This document shows positions 10,172 through 17,526 of a DNA stretch of 64,000 nucleotides, in pieces. Below the pieces are notes generated by a model, which saw nothing but the letters and a program-made list of their open reading frames with translations, was not told the DNA's origin and made no database searches. Position 1 is the stretch's first letter; each line of letters begins with the position of its first letter. The DNA comes from VAZQ01 sp963771845 (GTDB lineage Bacteria; Pseudomonadota; Alphaproteobacteria; Rhizobiales; Xanthobacteraceae). The DNA is taken from positions 1 through 64,000 of the forward strand of contig CAVYVC010000030.1 of the NCBI GenBank assembly GCA_963771845.1. The letters run 5' to 3'. A program made the position numbers and the translations under genes.

Positions 10172-10240
10172 TTATTCGAACGAATTGAGATCAGATCACG
10201 CTACGGCCGGATTCGAGCGTAGCGGCTGGCTTAAGGCCTT

Positions 10241-11152
10241 ATGATCGTGCGCAAGGTCGCCATCGCGCTCCTGGTTCTTGCCGCCGTCGGCGCGGCGGTG
10301 TTCTGGTTTGTCACACGGCCAAGTGTGGTCTCGGCCAGCGCGCTGGGACCACACACCGCAAACCTCGATAACGGGCGAACGATGTTCTATGCGGGCGGCT
10401 GTGCCTCGTGCCACGCCACGCCCGACCAGGACGACAAGACCAAGCTCGGGGGCGGGATGGCGCTCAAGACCGTATTCGGCACGTTCTATCCGCCCAATAT
10501 TTCCTCCGATGCGAAAGACGGGATCGGCAGCTGGAGCGAGGCGGATTTTGTTACCGCCATGTGGAAGGGAGCGTCGCCCGAAGGAGAACATTATTACCCG
10601 GCGTTTCCTTATACATCTTTCCAACGAATGAGCATGGCGGACGTGCGCGATCTGTTCGCGTATCTGAAATCTCTGCCGGCGGTTTTGGGTCAGACGCCCG
10701 ATCACGACCTGCCGTTCTATTTGAAAATTCGCCGCCTGGTCGGGGGGTGGAAATTCCTGTTCCTGCGTGGTCAGCCCTACGAGCCCGATCCAAACCAATC
10801 AGCCGAGTGGAACCGCGGTGCATATCTCGTCAACGGTCCCGGGCATTGCGCGGAATGTCACAGCCCGCGCAATTTCTTTGGTGCAATTATCGAGAGCCAG
10901 CGTTTCGCCGGCGGGCCGGATCCGGAAGGCGGTGAAAACCCTGTCCCCGACATCACTCAGGGGGGCATCGGAAACTACTCGCAGGCCGACATCGAGCGTG
11001 TTCTCGAGACCGGAGACACGCCCGATGGCGACTCGGTCAGTGGCGCCATGGCCAAGGAAGTCGGCAGCACCTCCAAGCTTTCTGCCGCAGATCGCAAAGC
11101 GATGGCGACCTACATCAAGTCGCTCCCGCCTGTGCAAGGGCCGAAGCCGTAA
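10241..11152 (+). CDS. Membrane-anchored di-haem cytochrome c
   Basis: A 303-residue protein with an uncleaved N-terminal membrane anchor (about residues 6-24) and two class I haem domains. The first CxxCH is C54-A-S-C57-H58 and the second C203-A-E-C206-H207, the latter within GPGHCAECHSPRNFFGA. Candidate axial methionines lie in both domains. Sequence and layout match the cytochrome subunits of periplasmic flavin or quinoprotein dehydrogenases (gluconate, sorbitol, alcohol dehydrogenase types), which pass electrons to quinone or an oxidase. No dehydrogenase subunit lies beside it, so its partner is not visible. The start ATG 10241 has only weak upstream purines. The preceding cytochrome c' is on the same strand. 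Confidence 0.9.
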   Translation: MIVRKVAIALLVLAAVGAAVFWFVTRPSVVSASALGPHTANLDNGRTMFYAGGCASCHATPDQDDKTKLGGGMALKTVFGTFYPPNISSDAKDGIGSWSEADFVTAMWKGASPEGEHYYPAFPYTSFQRMSMADVRDLFAYLKSLPAVLGQTPDHDLPFYLKIRRLVGGWKFLFLRGQPYEPDPNQSAEWNRGAYLVNGPGHCAECHSPRNFFGAIIESQRFAGGPDPEGGENPVPDITQGGIGNYSQADIERVLETGDTPDGDSVSGAMAKEVGSTSKLSAADRKAMATYIKSLPPVQGPKP

Positions 11153-11158
11153 AGGAAG

Positions 11159-11239
11159 CGAATGGCGAATAGCGAATGGCGAATAGTAAGAGAGGCCGCG
11201 CAGTTTCCGCTATTCGCTATTCGCTACTCACTATTCGCT
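11159..11239. repeat. Inverted array of short gcgaat(a/g)g units
   Basis: Four gcgaatgg/gcgaatag units on the left (11159-11186) face about four complementary ctattcgct units on the right (11209-11239), separated by about 22 bases. The whole forms a long imperfect hairpin between two convergent genes. Related units occur at the end of the RND gene (about 9590-9610). It resembles the dispersed intergenic repeats of Bradyrhizobium-like genomes and may act as a bidirectional transcription stop. Confidence 0.75.
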
Positions 11240-11246
11240 GTTCACT

Positions 11247-11561
11247 TCAATGATAATGGATCGTGATCGTCGCGACTTGAGTTCCGAAATGACGGTCGAC
11301 AAAGCCAAGGAAAGCTTTGAGTAGGCCGCCTTCGTCATCGGGCGTAGGCGAGCGGACTTTGGCACTGACCGATTCGGTGTCCCCTCGGCTGAGACTGACC
11401 GTCCCCTTGAACCGCTTGTGGCTCCAGGTCGCCGCGCCGGCGCGTACGCGGCCCTTGCGGGAAAACGTGCCGCGTCCATTCCTGCGAATTTCTGCCTCTC
11501 TTTTCACCAGCGCGGCATAGATGGGTAGCTTGCGGCGCGGAGCGATCTCGATGATTTTCAT
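11247..11561 (-). CDS. Conserved-looking hypothetical protein, about 104 residues
   Basis: Basic small protein with no signal peptide or membrane segment: MKIIEIAPRRKLPIYAALVK at the start and an end with GLLKAFLGFVDRHFGTQVATITIHYH. ATG 11561 is preceded by aaggggg at proper spacing, which decides the start over a TTG nine codons upstream. It follows the Lrp-type gene at 11821-11585 on the same strand with a 23-base gap, so the two are probably co-transcribed. I do not recognise the family. The alternating basic middle (about residues 20-60) might bind nucleic acid, but nothing proves it. Confidence 0.65.
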   Translation of the reverse strand: MKIIEIAPRRKLPIYAALVKREAEIRRNGRGTFSRKGRVRAGAATWSHKRFKGTVSLSRGDTESVSAKVRSPTPDDEGGLLKAFLGFVDRHFGTQVATITIHYH

Positions 11562-11584
11562 GGGCGCCCCCTTGGGCTCTATGA

Positions 11585-11821
11585 TCAAAACGCCTTGAAC
11601 GTGATGATGGTGCGGGTATCCTGGATGCCGGGGATGGTCTGCACTTTCTCGTTTACGAAATGACCGATGTCGGTCTTTTCTTCGACGTAGAACTTGACCA
11701 ACAAATCGTAGTCTCCCGCGGTCGAATAGATTTCAGAGGCGATTTCGGCATCGGCGAGCTTGTTGGCTACGTCATAGGATCGGCCGAGCTGGCACTTGAT
11801 CTGGACGAAGAAAGGGACCAT
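11585..11821 (-). CDS. Stand-alone Lrp/AsnC ligand-binding (RAM) domain protein
   Basis: A 78-residue protein consisting only of the alpha-beta RAM domain found at the C terminus of Lrp/AsnC regulators; the DNA-binding helix-turn-helix is absent. Visible hallmarks are VQIKCQLGRSYDVANKLA, the G-D-Y-D-L motif in STAGDYDLLVKFYVEEK, and VQTIPGIQDTRTIITFKAF. Such stand-alone proteins form oligomers that bind amino acids or other small ligands and may modulate partner regulators. It is upstream of the 104-residue hypothetical gene in the same direction and divergent from the TPP riboswitch/thi operon. Confidence 0.88.
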   Translation of the reverse strand: MVPFFVQIKCQLGRSYDVANKLADAEIASEIYSTAGDYDLLVKFYVEEKTDIGHFVNEKVQTIPGIQDTRTIITFKAF

Positions 11822-11989
11822 CCGCGCCTCCAGCTGCCAACTCGCCGCTATTCAATCCAGCAAAATAGCACCGCGTTGACAAGGCGCAGCGAATTGCGAG
11901 AAGCGACTTAGCGCTCCGACTTGGCCTTTACCTGGCCTGTCGACCTGGCCTTGCCCTATGCCCACGAGCCTCCTAGATTTGAGGCGCAA

Positions 11990-12084
11990 TCTCAATGGGG
12001 TGTCCGGCAACCATTGCGCCGGGCTGAGAGGCAACGCCAACCCATCGAACCTGATCCGGATCATGCCGGCGGAGGGAGCTGAGA
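11990..12084 (+). promoter_or_regulatory. TPP (thiamin pyrophosphate, THI-box) riboswitch
   Basis: The leader of thiM contains the conserved THI-box elements in order: ggggtg at about 11997-12002, ggctgaga at about 12022-12029, then gaacctgatccggatcatgc from 12047 and gccggcggaggga just after. The outer P1 helix can form between tctca (11990-11994) and tgaga (12080-12084). P1 thus covers the first base of the thiM ATG at 12084, and the ribosome-binding site ggaggga is the 3' part of the aptamer. This arrangement implies that bound TPP blocks translation initiation directly rather than through a separate terminator. Confidence 0.96.
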
Positions 12085-12869
12085 TGCGCGCAGCGCGATC
12101 AAGTCCACTCATATCAGATCTTCCGGATATTGCCGCAGACGTCGTTTCACGCGTGCGCGAGAAGAGTCCCCGCGTTCACTGCCTGACCAACACGGTCGCG
12201 CAAAATTTCACCGCGAATGTGCTGCTCGCGGCTGGCGCGGTGCCCTCGATGACGGTTGCGCCGGACGAGATCGCGGACTTTGTCGCACGTGCGGATGCCC
12301 TCCTCATCAATCTCGGTACATTGGATCGCGAGCGGCGCGAGGCAGCCGAAATTGCGACTGAGGAAGCAATCGAAGAGCAGCGCCCTTGGGTGCTCGACCC
12401 CGTCTTCGTGGATCGCTCGCAGGCGCGCTGCACCTTTGCCGAAAAGCTGATGGCACGGATGCCGAGATTGGTGCGGCTCAACGGCGCGGAGTTCACCGCT
12501 TTGGCGAATGCCGAGGCGAGCGAGGACGCTCTCAAGCGCTATGCTCTCGACCGGCTTTGCACGGTGGCATTGACCGGCGCGACGGACAGCATCACCGACG
12601 GCGCGCGCGTGGTAGCGATTAAAAACGGCGATCCCCTCATGAGCCGGGTCACGGCGCTTGGGTGCGCAGGCACGGCATTGGTGACAGCTTGCCTCGCGGT
12701 TGAGGTCGATCCATGGCTGGCCACGGTTGCGGGGCTGTTGGTGTTTGCCGTCGCGGGCGAATGCGCTTCGGTGCCCGCCGGCGGCCCCGGCAGCTTCGCA
12801 GTCGAACTGCTCGACGCCCTGGCAAATGTCGACCGTGAGACCTTGCGCGCGCGGGCGAGGCTGCGGTGA
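12084..12869 (+). CDS. thiM: Hydroxyethylthiazole kinase
   Basis: Phosphorylates 4-methyl-5-(2-hydroxyethyl)thiazole with ATP in thiamin salvage. The family pattern is clear: VHCLTNTVAQNFTANVLLAAGA near residue 30, ADALLINLGTLD, PWVLDPVF, then NGAEFTAL and the ribokinase-fold anion hole in ALGCAGTALVTACLAV, where the usual Gly-Cys-Gly/Ala catalytic Cys is kept. The length of about 261 residues is normal. The start ATG 12084 is set by the riboswitch-embedded ggaggga. It overlaps thiE by four bases (GTGA), so translation of the pair is coupled. It is controlled by the TPP riboswitch just upstream. Confidence 0.95.
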   Translation: MRAARSSPLISDLPDIAADVVSRVREKSPRVHCLTNTVAQNFTANVLLAAGAVPSMTVAPDEIADFVARADALLINLGTLDRERREAAEIATEEAIEEQRPWVLDPVFVDRSQARCTFAEKLMARMPRLVRLNGAEFTALANAEASEDALKRYALDRLCTVALTGATDSITDGARVVAIKNGDPLMSRVTALGCAGTALVTACLAVEVDPWLATVAGLLVFAVAGECASVPAGGPGSFAVELLDALANVDRETLRARARLR

Positions 12870-13525
12870 GCCGGGTCGATCTTCGCCTCTATGCCTTGGT
12901 CGATCCCGACAACGCGGGAGGACGCAAGCTCGACGAGCTCGCGGAGCTTGTCGTGCGGGGCGGCGCGACGCTCGTGCAGCTGCGCGACAAGCATGGCGAG
13001 ACAGGTGTCATGGTGGAACGTGCACGCTCGCTCAAGGCTGTCCTGGCGTCCTTCGGGGTGCCGCTTCTAATCAATGATCGCGTCGATGTCGCGCTCGCGT
13101 GTGGCGCGGAGGGAGTGCATGTCGGTCAAACGGACATGGCTATTGCAGATGCGCGCAGGCTGCTCGGCCGCAAGGCGCTTATCGGCTTCTCGATCAAAAC
13201 AGTGGAACAGGCTCAAGCTGCACCGCTCGATCTGCTCGACTATGTGGGGATCGGGGGCGTGTTCACGACCACTTCGAAGCAGACTGCAGCAGCGCCCATC
13301 GGAATTGACGGACTTGCACGCGTCGCCGGCGTCATTCGTTCACGCGCGCAAGATTTCCCGGTATGCGCCATTGCAGGAATTACAATCGAGAATGCGTCAC
13401 AAACCATTGCCGCCGGTGCCGATGGCGTAGCCGTCATCTCTGCCCTTTCGCTTGCCCCCGATCCGAAAGCAGCTGCCGCGAAGATGCGCACCGTTGTTGA
13501 TGGTGCGCTTGCACGGCGGAGATAG
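12866..13525 (+). CDS. thiE: Thiamin-phosphate synthase
   Basis: Couples HMP-pyrophosphate with thiazole phosphate to give thiamin phosphate. A TIM-barrel protein of 219 residues with VRGGATLVQLRDKHGETG, PLLINDRVDVALACGAEGVHVGQTDM and YVGIGGVFTTTSKQTAAAPIG; the C-terminal phosphate site is in VCAIAGITIENASQTIAAGADGVAVISA. The GTG start at 12866 overlaps the thiM stop, and thiD follows after three bases, so the three genes form one tight operon under the TPP riboswitch. Confidence 0.95.
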   Translation: MSRVDLRLYALVDPDNAGGRKLDELAELVVRGGATLVQLRDKHGETGVMVERARSLKAVLASFGVPLLINDRVDVALACGAEGVHVGQTDMAIADARRLLGRKALIGFSIKTVEQAQAAPLDLLDYVGIGGVFTTTSKQTAAAPIGIDGLARVAGVIRSRAQDFPVCAIAGITIENASQTIAAGADGVAVISALSLAPDPKAAAAKMRTVVDGALARRR

Positions 13526-13528
13526 CCG

Positions 13529-14326
13529 ATGACGCCGATTGCGGTGACGATCGCAGCCTCGGATTCAAGCGGCGGAGCCGGGATTGCGGCCGATCTCAAG
13601 ACTTTTTCGGCGCTGGGAGTGTACGGAGCCGCCATCATCACCGCGCTGACGGCCCAGAACACCCGGGAGGTTTTGGCGATTGAGAACGTGCCGGCTGACT
13701 TCGTTGCCCTGCAGATGGATGCGGTTTTCTCCGATCTGGAGGTCGACGCGGTCAAGATCGGAATGGTGAGAGATCACGCCGGCATGGAGGCGATTGCCGG
13801 CAGTCTTGCGCGCTGGTCGCAGACCAAGGTCGTGTTCGATCCTGTCATGGCCGCATCCTCGGGGAAGGAATTTCTATCGAAGGATGCGATTGAGGCGCTT
13901 AAGACTGTACTTATTCCGCGCGCACTGCTGATCACTCCCAATCTGGCGGAAGCTGCCGCCTTGCTGCGTGCACCAATCGCTTCCAACCAGGACGGAATGC
14001 GCGAGCAAGGGGAGCGGCTGCTTGCGATGGGCGCAAAAGCCGTACTCATGAAGGGAGGCCACTCAACCGGCTCTCAAAGCGTCGATCTGCTTGTCGAGCA
14101 CACCGGAGTCACGGTCTTTCCTGCTGATCGCGTGCCAACCCGCAACACCCATGGCACGGGTTGCACGCTTTCAGCGGCAATCGCGGCTTCTCTTGCCAAA
14201 GGCTTCGATCTTGTCGAAGCAGTGCGGCTTGCCAAGCGTTACGTTACGGACGCGCTTATGGCGGCGGATCGAATCAAAGTCGGGCAGGGCGCAGGTCCTT
14301 TGCATCACTTTCATGCGAGCTGGTGA
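13529..14326 (+). CDS. thiD: Hydroxymethylpyrimidine / phosphomethylpyrimidine kinase
   Basis: Carries out the two phosphorylations of HMP to HMP-pyrophosphate. It shows the ribokinase-like signature SDSSGGAGIAADLKTFSALGVYG at the N terminus, DPVMAASSGKEFLSKDA in the middle, LITPNLAEAAAL, and the anion-hole motif RNTHGTGCTLSAAIAA near the C terminus. The length of 265 residues is usual. It starts three bases after the thiE stop. With thiM and thiE it makes a complete salvage route from thiazole and pyrimidine to thiamin phosphate; no de novo genes (thiC, thiG) are present in the window. Confidence 0.95.
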   Translation: MTPIAVTIAASDSSGGAGIAADLKTFSALGVYGAAIITALTAQNTREVLAIENVPADFVALQMDAVFSDLEVDAVKIGMVRDHAGMEAIAGSLARWSQTKVVFDPVMAASSGKEFLSKDAIEALKTVLIPRALLITPNLAEAAALLRAPIASNQDGMREQGERLLAMGAKAVLMKGGHSTGSQSVDLLVEHTGVTVFPADRVPTRNTHGTGCTLSAAIAASLAKGFDLVEAVRLAKRYVTDALMAADRIKVGQGAGPLHHFHASW

Positions 14327-14348
14327 GACGCAGGCAAGGAGCAGCCAA

Positions 14349-15422
14349 ATGATCACACGCCGAAAACTTGCGGGCGCCGCAGCGTCGGGCCTGGCGGGCG
14401 CCGTGGCAGCGCCAGCCATCGCACAGGGGGAAACCCGGCGCTGGCGCATGGTCACATCGTGGCCCAAGCGTCTGCCGGGGCCCGGCATCTCGGCAGAGCG
14501 GGTGGCCGAGCGCATTCTTGCCCTCTCGGGCGGACGCCTCGCGATCACGGTGCATGCGGCAGGCGAAATGGTGCCCGCGTTCGAAGTGCTCGATGCGGTT
14601 GGGTCGGGCGTCGCCGAGATGGGGCACACGGCGGCGTTCTATTGGCAGGGAAAGGCCCCGGCGGCCGTGTTCTACACGACGGTGCCCTTTGGGCTCACGC
14701 CGCCCGAGCATGTCGCCTGGATCGATGCGGGGGGCGGGCAGGCGCTATGGGATGAGCTTTACGCGCCTTTCGGCGTGAAGCCGTTCATGGCCGGTAATAC
14801 CGGTATTTGCATGGGCGGTTGGTTTCGCCGCGAGCTTGCCGGCGCAGATGACCTCAAAGGAATGAAGATCCGCTCGCTCGGTCTGGGTGGCGAAGTCTAT
14901 CGGCGCCTCGGTGCGACACCGCAGACCACGTCGCCGGGCGAAATCCTCACCAGCATGCAATCCGGGCTCCTCGACGGGGCGGAATTCGTCGGACCGGGTT
15001 CCGACATCGCGCTTGGCCTCTATCGCGTCGCGAGCTTCTATTACGCGCCCGGCTTCAACAAGCCCAACGGCACTGGCGAATGCGTCGTGTCGCTCAAGGC
15101 GTGGGAAAGCCTGGATGCCGAGATGAAAGCGATTGTGCAGCACGCGTGCGCCGTCGAGGCTTCATTTGCGCTCGCCGAGATGGAGCGGCTCAACACGGAA
15201 GCGCTCGTAGCGCTTGTGTCCCAGCATGGCGTCAGGCTTACGATGTTCCCGCCGAGCCTCATTGCAGCGGCGCGGAAGCAGGCGAGCGACGTCGTGGGCG
15301 AACTTGCGACTCGCAGTGCCATCGCGCGCAAGATCCATGATTCCTATGTATCCTTTCGCGAGCGCACCGCCGCATGGTCGCGTATCTCCATGCGCGCGGT
15401 GCTCGAGGCGAGAGAAAGTTAA
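14349..15422 (+). CDS. TRAP-type (DctP family) solute-binding protein, Tat-exported
   Basis: Periplasmic binding protein of about 357 residues. The N terminus MITRRKLAGAAASGLAGAVA, ending APAIAQ, is a twin-arginine signal peptide. The mature part has RMVTSWPKRLPGPGISAERV, LAITVHAAGEMVPAFEV, then GMKIRSLGLGGEVYRRLGATPQTTSPGEI, the last being the conserved TRAP carboxylate-binding region with its Arg. No DctQ or DctM membrane subunit is near. It begins 22 bases after thiD with caaggag before its ATG, so it may be the last gene of the riboswitch-controlled thi operon. A role in taking up a thiamin precursor is possible but is inference; the closest relatives by sequence pattern bind keto acids or carboxylates. 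Confidence 0.88.
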   Translation: MITRRKLAGAAASGLAGAVAAPAIAQGETRRWRMVTSWPKRLPGPGISAERVAERILALSGGRLAITVHAAGEMVPAFEVLDAVGSGVAEMGHTAAFYWQGKAPAAVFYTTVPFGLTPPEHVAWIDAGGGQALWDELYAPFGVKPFMAGNTGICMGGWFRRELAGADDLKGMKIRSLGLGGEVYRRLGATPQTTSPGEILTSMQSGLLDGAEFVGPGSDIALGLYRVASFYYAPGFNKPNGTGECVVSLKAWESLDAEMKAIVQHACAVEASFALAEMERLNTEALVALVSQHGVRLTMFPPSLIAAARKQASDVVGELATRSAIARKIHDSYVSFRERTAAWSRISMRAVLEARES

Positions 15423-15849
15423 GCGGTATCTTCCGTCGGTCACAAAGCGTGCGAAAGTAGGCACGCCCTACACACCTTGTGCATCGCGCAGAGAGAAGGG
15501 CATCTGCAATGCACTCTTGCACTCCAATCGGCGATTCCCTGTGTTCCCTGTAAAGAACAGAGAAAATGCATGGCGGCATGGTAGAAGTGCCGACAGGAAA
15601 ATCTATCGACAGGAAAACCTGGGTCAGGAAAATGTCCGATAGCAATCTGCATTCCCGTGTTGTGAAGGGGGGCGTGTGGCCCGGGCTACGACATGCTCCA
15701 GGCGATTGCCGATCCGCAGACGCGCGCCCCTATGCCCGCATCTCGCACGGCCGCTCCGGACGAGCGATTTGCCGCGCGCGTGCGCCACAAAATTTACACA
15801 GAGCCTTCTATGTGTAAGGATAGGTTTCCGACCTGGAAAGTTTCGCACC
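15423..15849. other. Intergenic stretch of about 430 bases, no convincing gene
   Basis: No reading frame here looks like a protein family member. It contains three near copies of gacaggaaaa/gtcaggaaaa at about 15590-15632 and a short inverted cacagag...ctatgtgta element near 15797-15818. The latter lies close to the start of the small secreted protein at 15850. Confidence 0.5.
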
Positions 15850-16089
15850 ATGAGCACCACGAGAACGGCCGCCATCGCTGCTATGATGATTGCGTTACTG
15901 CCTGCTGTGGCATATGCGCAACAGGAAGAAAAACCGACGCGCCGAACCGATGCACAAAAGAAGGAGGATGCTGCAATCGAGAAGGCGTATGAGCAGGTGG
16001 TCAAGGGCATGAAAGCACAAACTCCGCCCTCAAAGTATGATCCGTGGCAGACGGTAAGACCTGCGGCGAGCGAGGGCGGGAAGAAATAA
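15850..16089 (+). CDS. Small secreted protein, 79 residues
   Basis: ATG 15850 gives a clear Sec signal peptide, about MSTTRTAAIAAMMIALLPAV ending AYAQ. The mature part of about 55 residues is highly charged: EEKPTRRTDAQKKEDAAIEKAYEQ, then a short DPWQTVRP segment and a Lys-rich end. Small exported proteins of this pattern (KRTDAQKKEDAAIEKAY...DPWQ) are common in Bradyrhizobium-like genomes, but no function is known to me. It stands alone, with a 427-base gap upstream. Confidence 0.75.
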   Translation: MSTTRTAAIAAMMIALLPAVAYAQQEEKPTRRTDAQKKEDAAIEKAYEQVVKGMKAQTPPSKYDPWQTVRPAASEGGKK

Positions 16090-16190
16090 ACGTACCTGCG
16101 CGTGCCACGGCCGCCGCTACCGCTCGTCATGCCCGCAGACAGCGGCACGGAGTAAGCAGCGGCGGCGACGTCTGGGCACGACGCCAGACT

Positions 16191-16235
16191 ATCTGTCAGA
16201 GCGGAGATTACCTGGTCACCCGCCTGCGCGGGTGA
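16191..16235. repeat. Dispersed intergenic palindromic repeat, copy 1
   Basis: The segment with tgtcagagcggagattacc and the inverted pair cacccgcctgcgcgggtg closely matches a second copy at 20731-20777. Both lie between convergent genes. Its hairpin may act as a transcription stop for the gene on either side. Confidence 0.65.
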
Positions 16236-16258
16236 AGACGAGTGCGGTGTTTGTCACC

Positions 16259-17272
16259 TCACGACGGATGGGGAGCGACAGCGTCGACCGCTTCGCGGAC
16301 GATCCGCCTGATATCCCGATTGGACAAGAACAGGTCGTGGTTGATGAGCCCCCAGCCTTCCGCGGAGGCATCGATCACGCGCACCCCGAGGCTCTCGAGC
16401 TGGGCCTTCTCGGCGGCGCCGACCCGGGTCATTCCGCCCGCGATCCATCCGGCGACGGCGAGCGCGCGATCGGTTGTGGCCGTGATCACGGTAATGTTCG
16501 GGACGAGCGGCCGCATGCGTTCGAGGGATGCGGAAAACACATCCATATCGATGTCTGGCGCAGCGAAGATCACCGCGCCGAACTTGTTGGTCATACTAAG
16601 GCCATGGCGAGCATAGACTTGTCGCAAGGCTTCCAGGCTGAGCATAGTCCCGACGCTGTGCGCCACGATGTGAATGCGCCCCACCCCGGGACTTGCGATG
16701 GTGAGGGACAGCATCCGTTCCAAGGCGTCGCGCGACCACATCGCGCTCTCGCGGTCGTAGGCATAGTCAAAGAGCTTGGCCTTGGAGGGCCAGGCGAAAA
16801 CCATGGTCTCGCCGCGGAATCGGATGTCATCGGACAGGCGCGCCGCATCGAGCACCGCGGTCTCGAAAGTCTGGTTGAAACCATGCACGTAGATCAGCAG
16901 GTCGCGTTGCTCGGATTCCGGGGGGATCAGATCGCTCAGGCGCTTGACCGGCTCGATTCCGGAGAGGCTCCAGTCGCCGAGCCCAATCGATGTCAGCGAG
17001 AAGCGGCCTTGATCGGGCGGGACCAGCTTGGCGCGGGCGAGGTTCAGGCCGGATGCGCGTTCGCCGCCGAACCAGGGCGGTGCGCGCCCTTCATTGACGG
17101 GTCTGCGCGTGGTGGCAACCAGAAGCGTCGGGCGGACGGAAATTGCCGCCGCATCGAGCGGCACGCTGGCGGAAGAGAGCACGGTGCAGCCCGCCAATCC
17201 GCCTGCTGAGGGCAGCACAAGGGCAGCAGCGGCTCCCTGCAGCAGGACGCGGCGCGACGGTGTGGCAGGCAT
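16259..17272 (-). CDS. Alpha/beta hydrolase (DUF900 family), exported lipoprotein
   Basis: Predicted periplasmic or membrane-attached serine hydrolase of about 338 residues. ATG 17272 gives MPATPSRRVLLQGAAAALVL with a lipobox LAGC at about residues 24-27; the RR pair suggests Tat export is possible. The DUF900 pattern is plain: LLVATTRRPVNEGRAPPWFGGERA, LLIYVHGFNQTFETAV, then the nucleophile elbow HIVAHSVGTML with Ser in A-H-S-V-G instead of G-x-S-x-G, and VIFAAPDIDMDVF. A candidate catalytic His is in GLINHDLFL. An in-frame ATG at 17302 is the alternative start. The substrate is unknown. Confidence 0.85.
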   Translation of the reverse strand: MPATPSRRVLLQGAAAALVLPSAGGLAGCTVLSSASVPLDAAAISVRPTLLVATTRRPVNEGRAPPWFGGERASGLNLARAKLVPPDQGRFSLTSIGLGDWSLSGIEPVKRLSDLIPPESEQRDLLIYVHGFNQTFETAVLDAARLSDDIRFRGETMVFAWPSKAKLFDYAYDRESAMWSRDALERMLSLTIASPGVGRIHIVAHSVGTMLSLEALRQVYARHGLSMTNKFGAVIFAAPDIDMDVFSASLERMRPLVPNITVITATTDRALAVAGWIAGGMTRVGAAEKAQLESLGVRVIDASAEGWGLINHDLFLSNRDIRRIVREAVDAVAPHPS

Positions 17273-17526
17273 CACCTCGCGCCCGTGACGCACAATCCCC
17301 ATACAGAACACCCCTATGGGCGCATTGACTGGATTGCGATGAAGGCGAGAACGGGGCAAACGAGCGGCAACATCGCGGATCGTGACCAAGGCCTTCGATC
17401 TCGCGGCCCGGCAATTTTTTCGACGTCATGCCGCAAATGCAGGCAGCCAGCCGGTGCAGTGCGGCCACAGCACGGCTTCTCTGCGAGCGGTGATCAGTGG
17501 GTCGTCCACCTGCGCGGGCAGGCGCT

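Noticed and set aside
11876..11881. ttgaca, a -35-like hexamer upstream of the TPP riboswitch
   Set aside because: No acceptable -10 hexamer lies 16-18 bases downstream, so it is not called as a promoter.
15566..15817. Short open frame in the 15.4-15.8 kb gap
   Set aside because: No ribosome-binding site, signal peptide or recognisable pattern; treated as intergenic.
16232..17209. Long open frame on the plus strand, 325 residues
   Set aside because: It is the antisense of the alpha/beta hydrolase gene, whose motifs are clear; the plus-strand translation has no family pattern.
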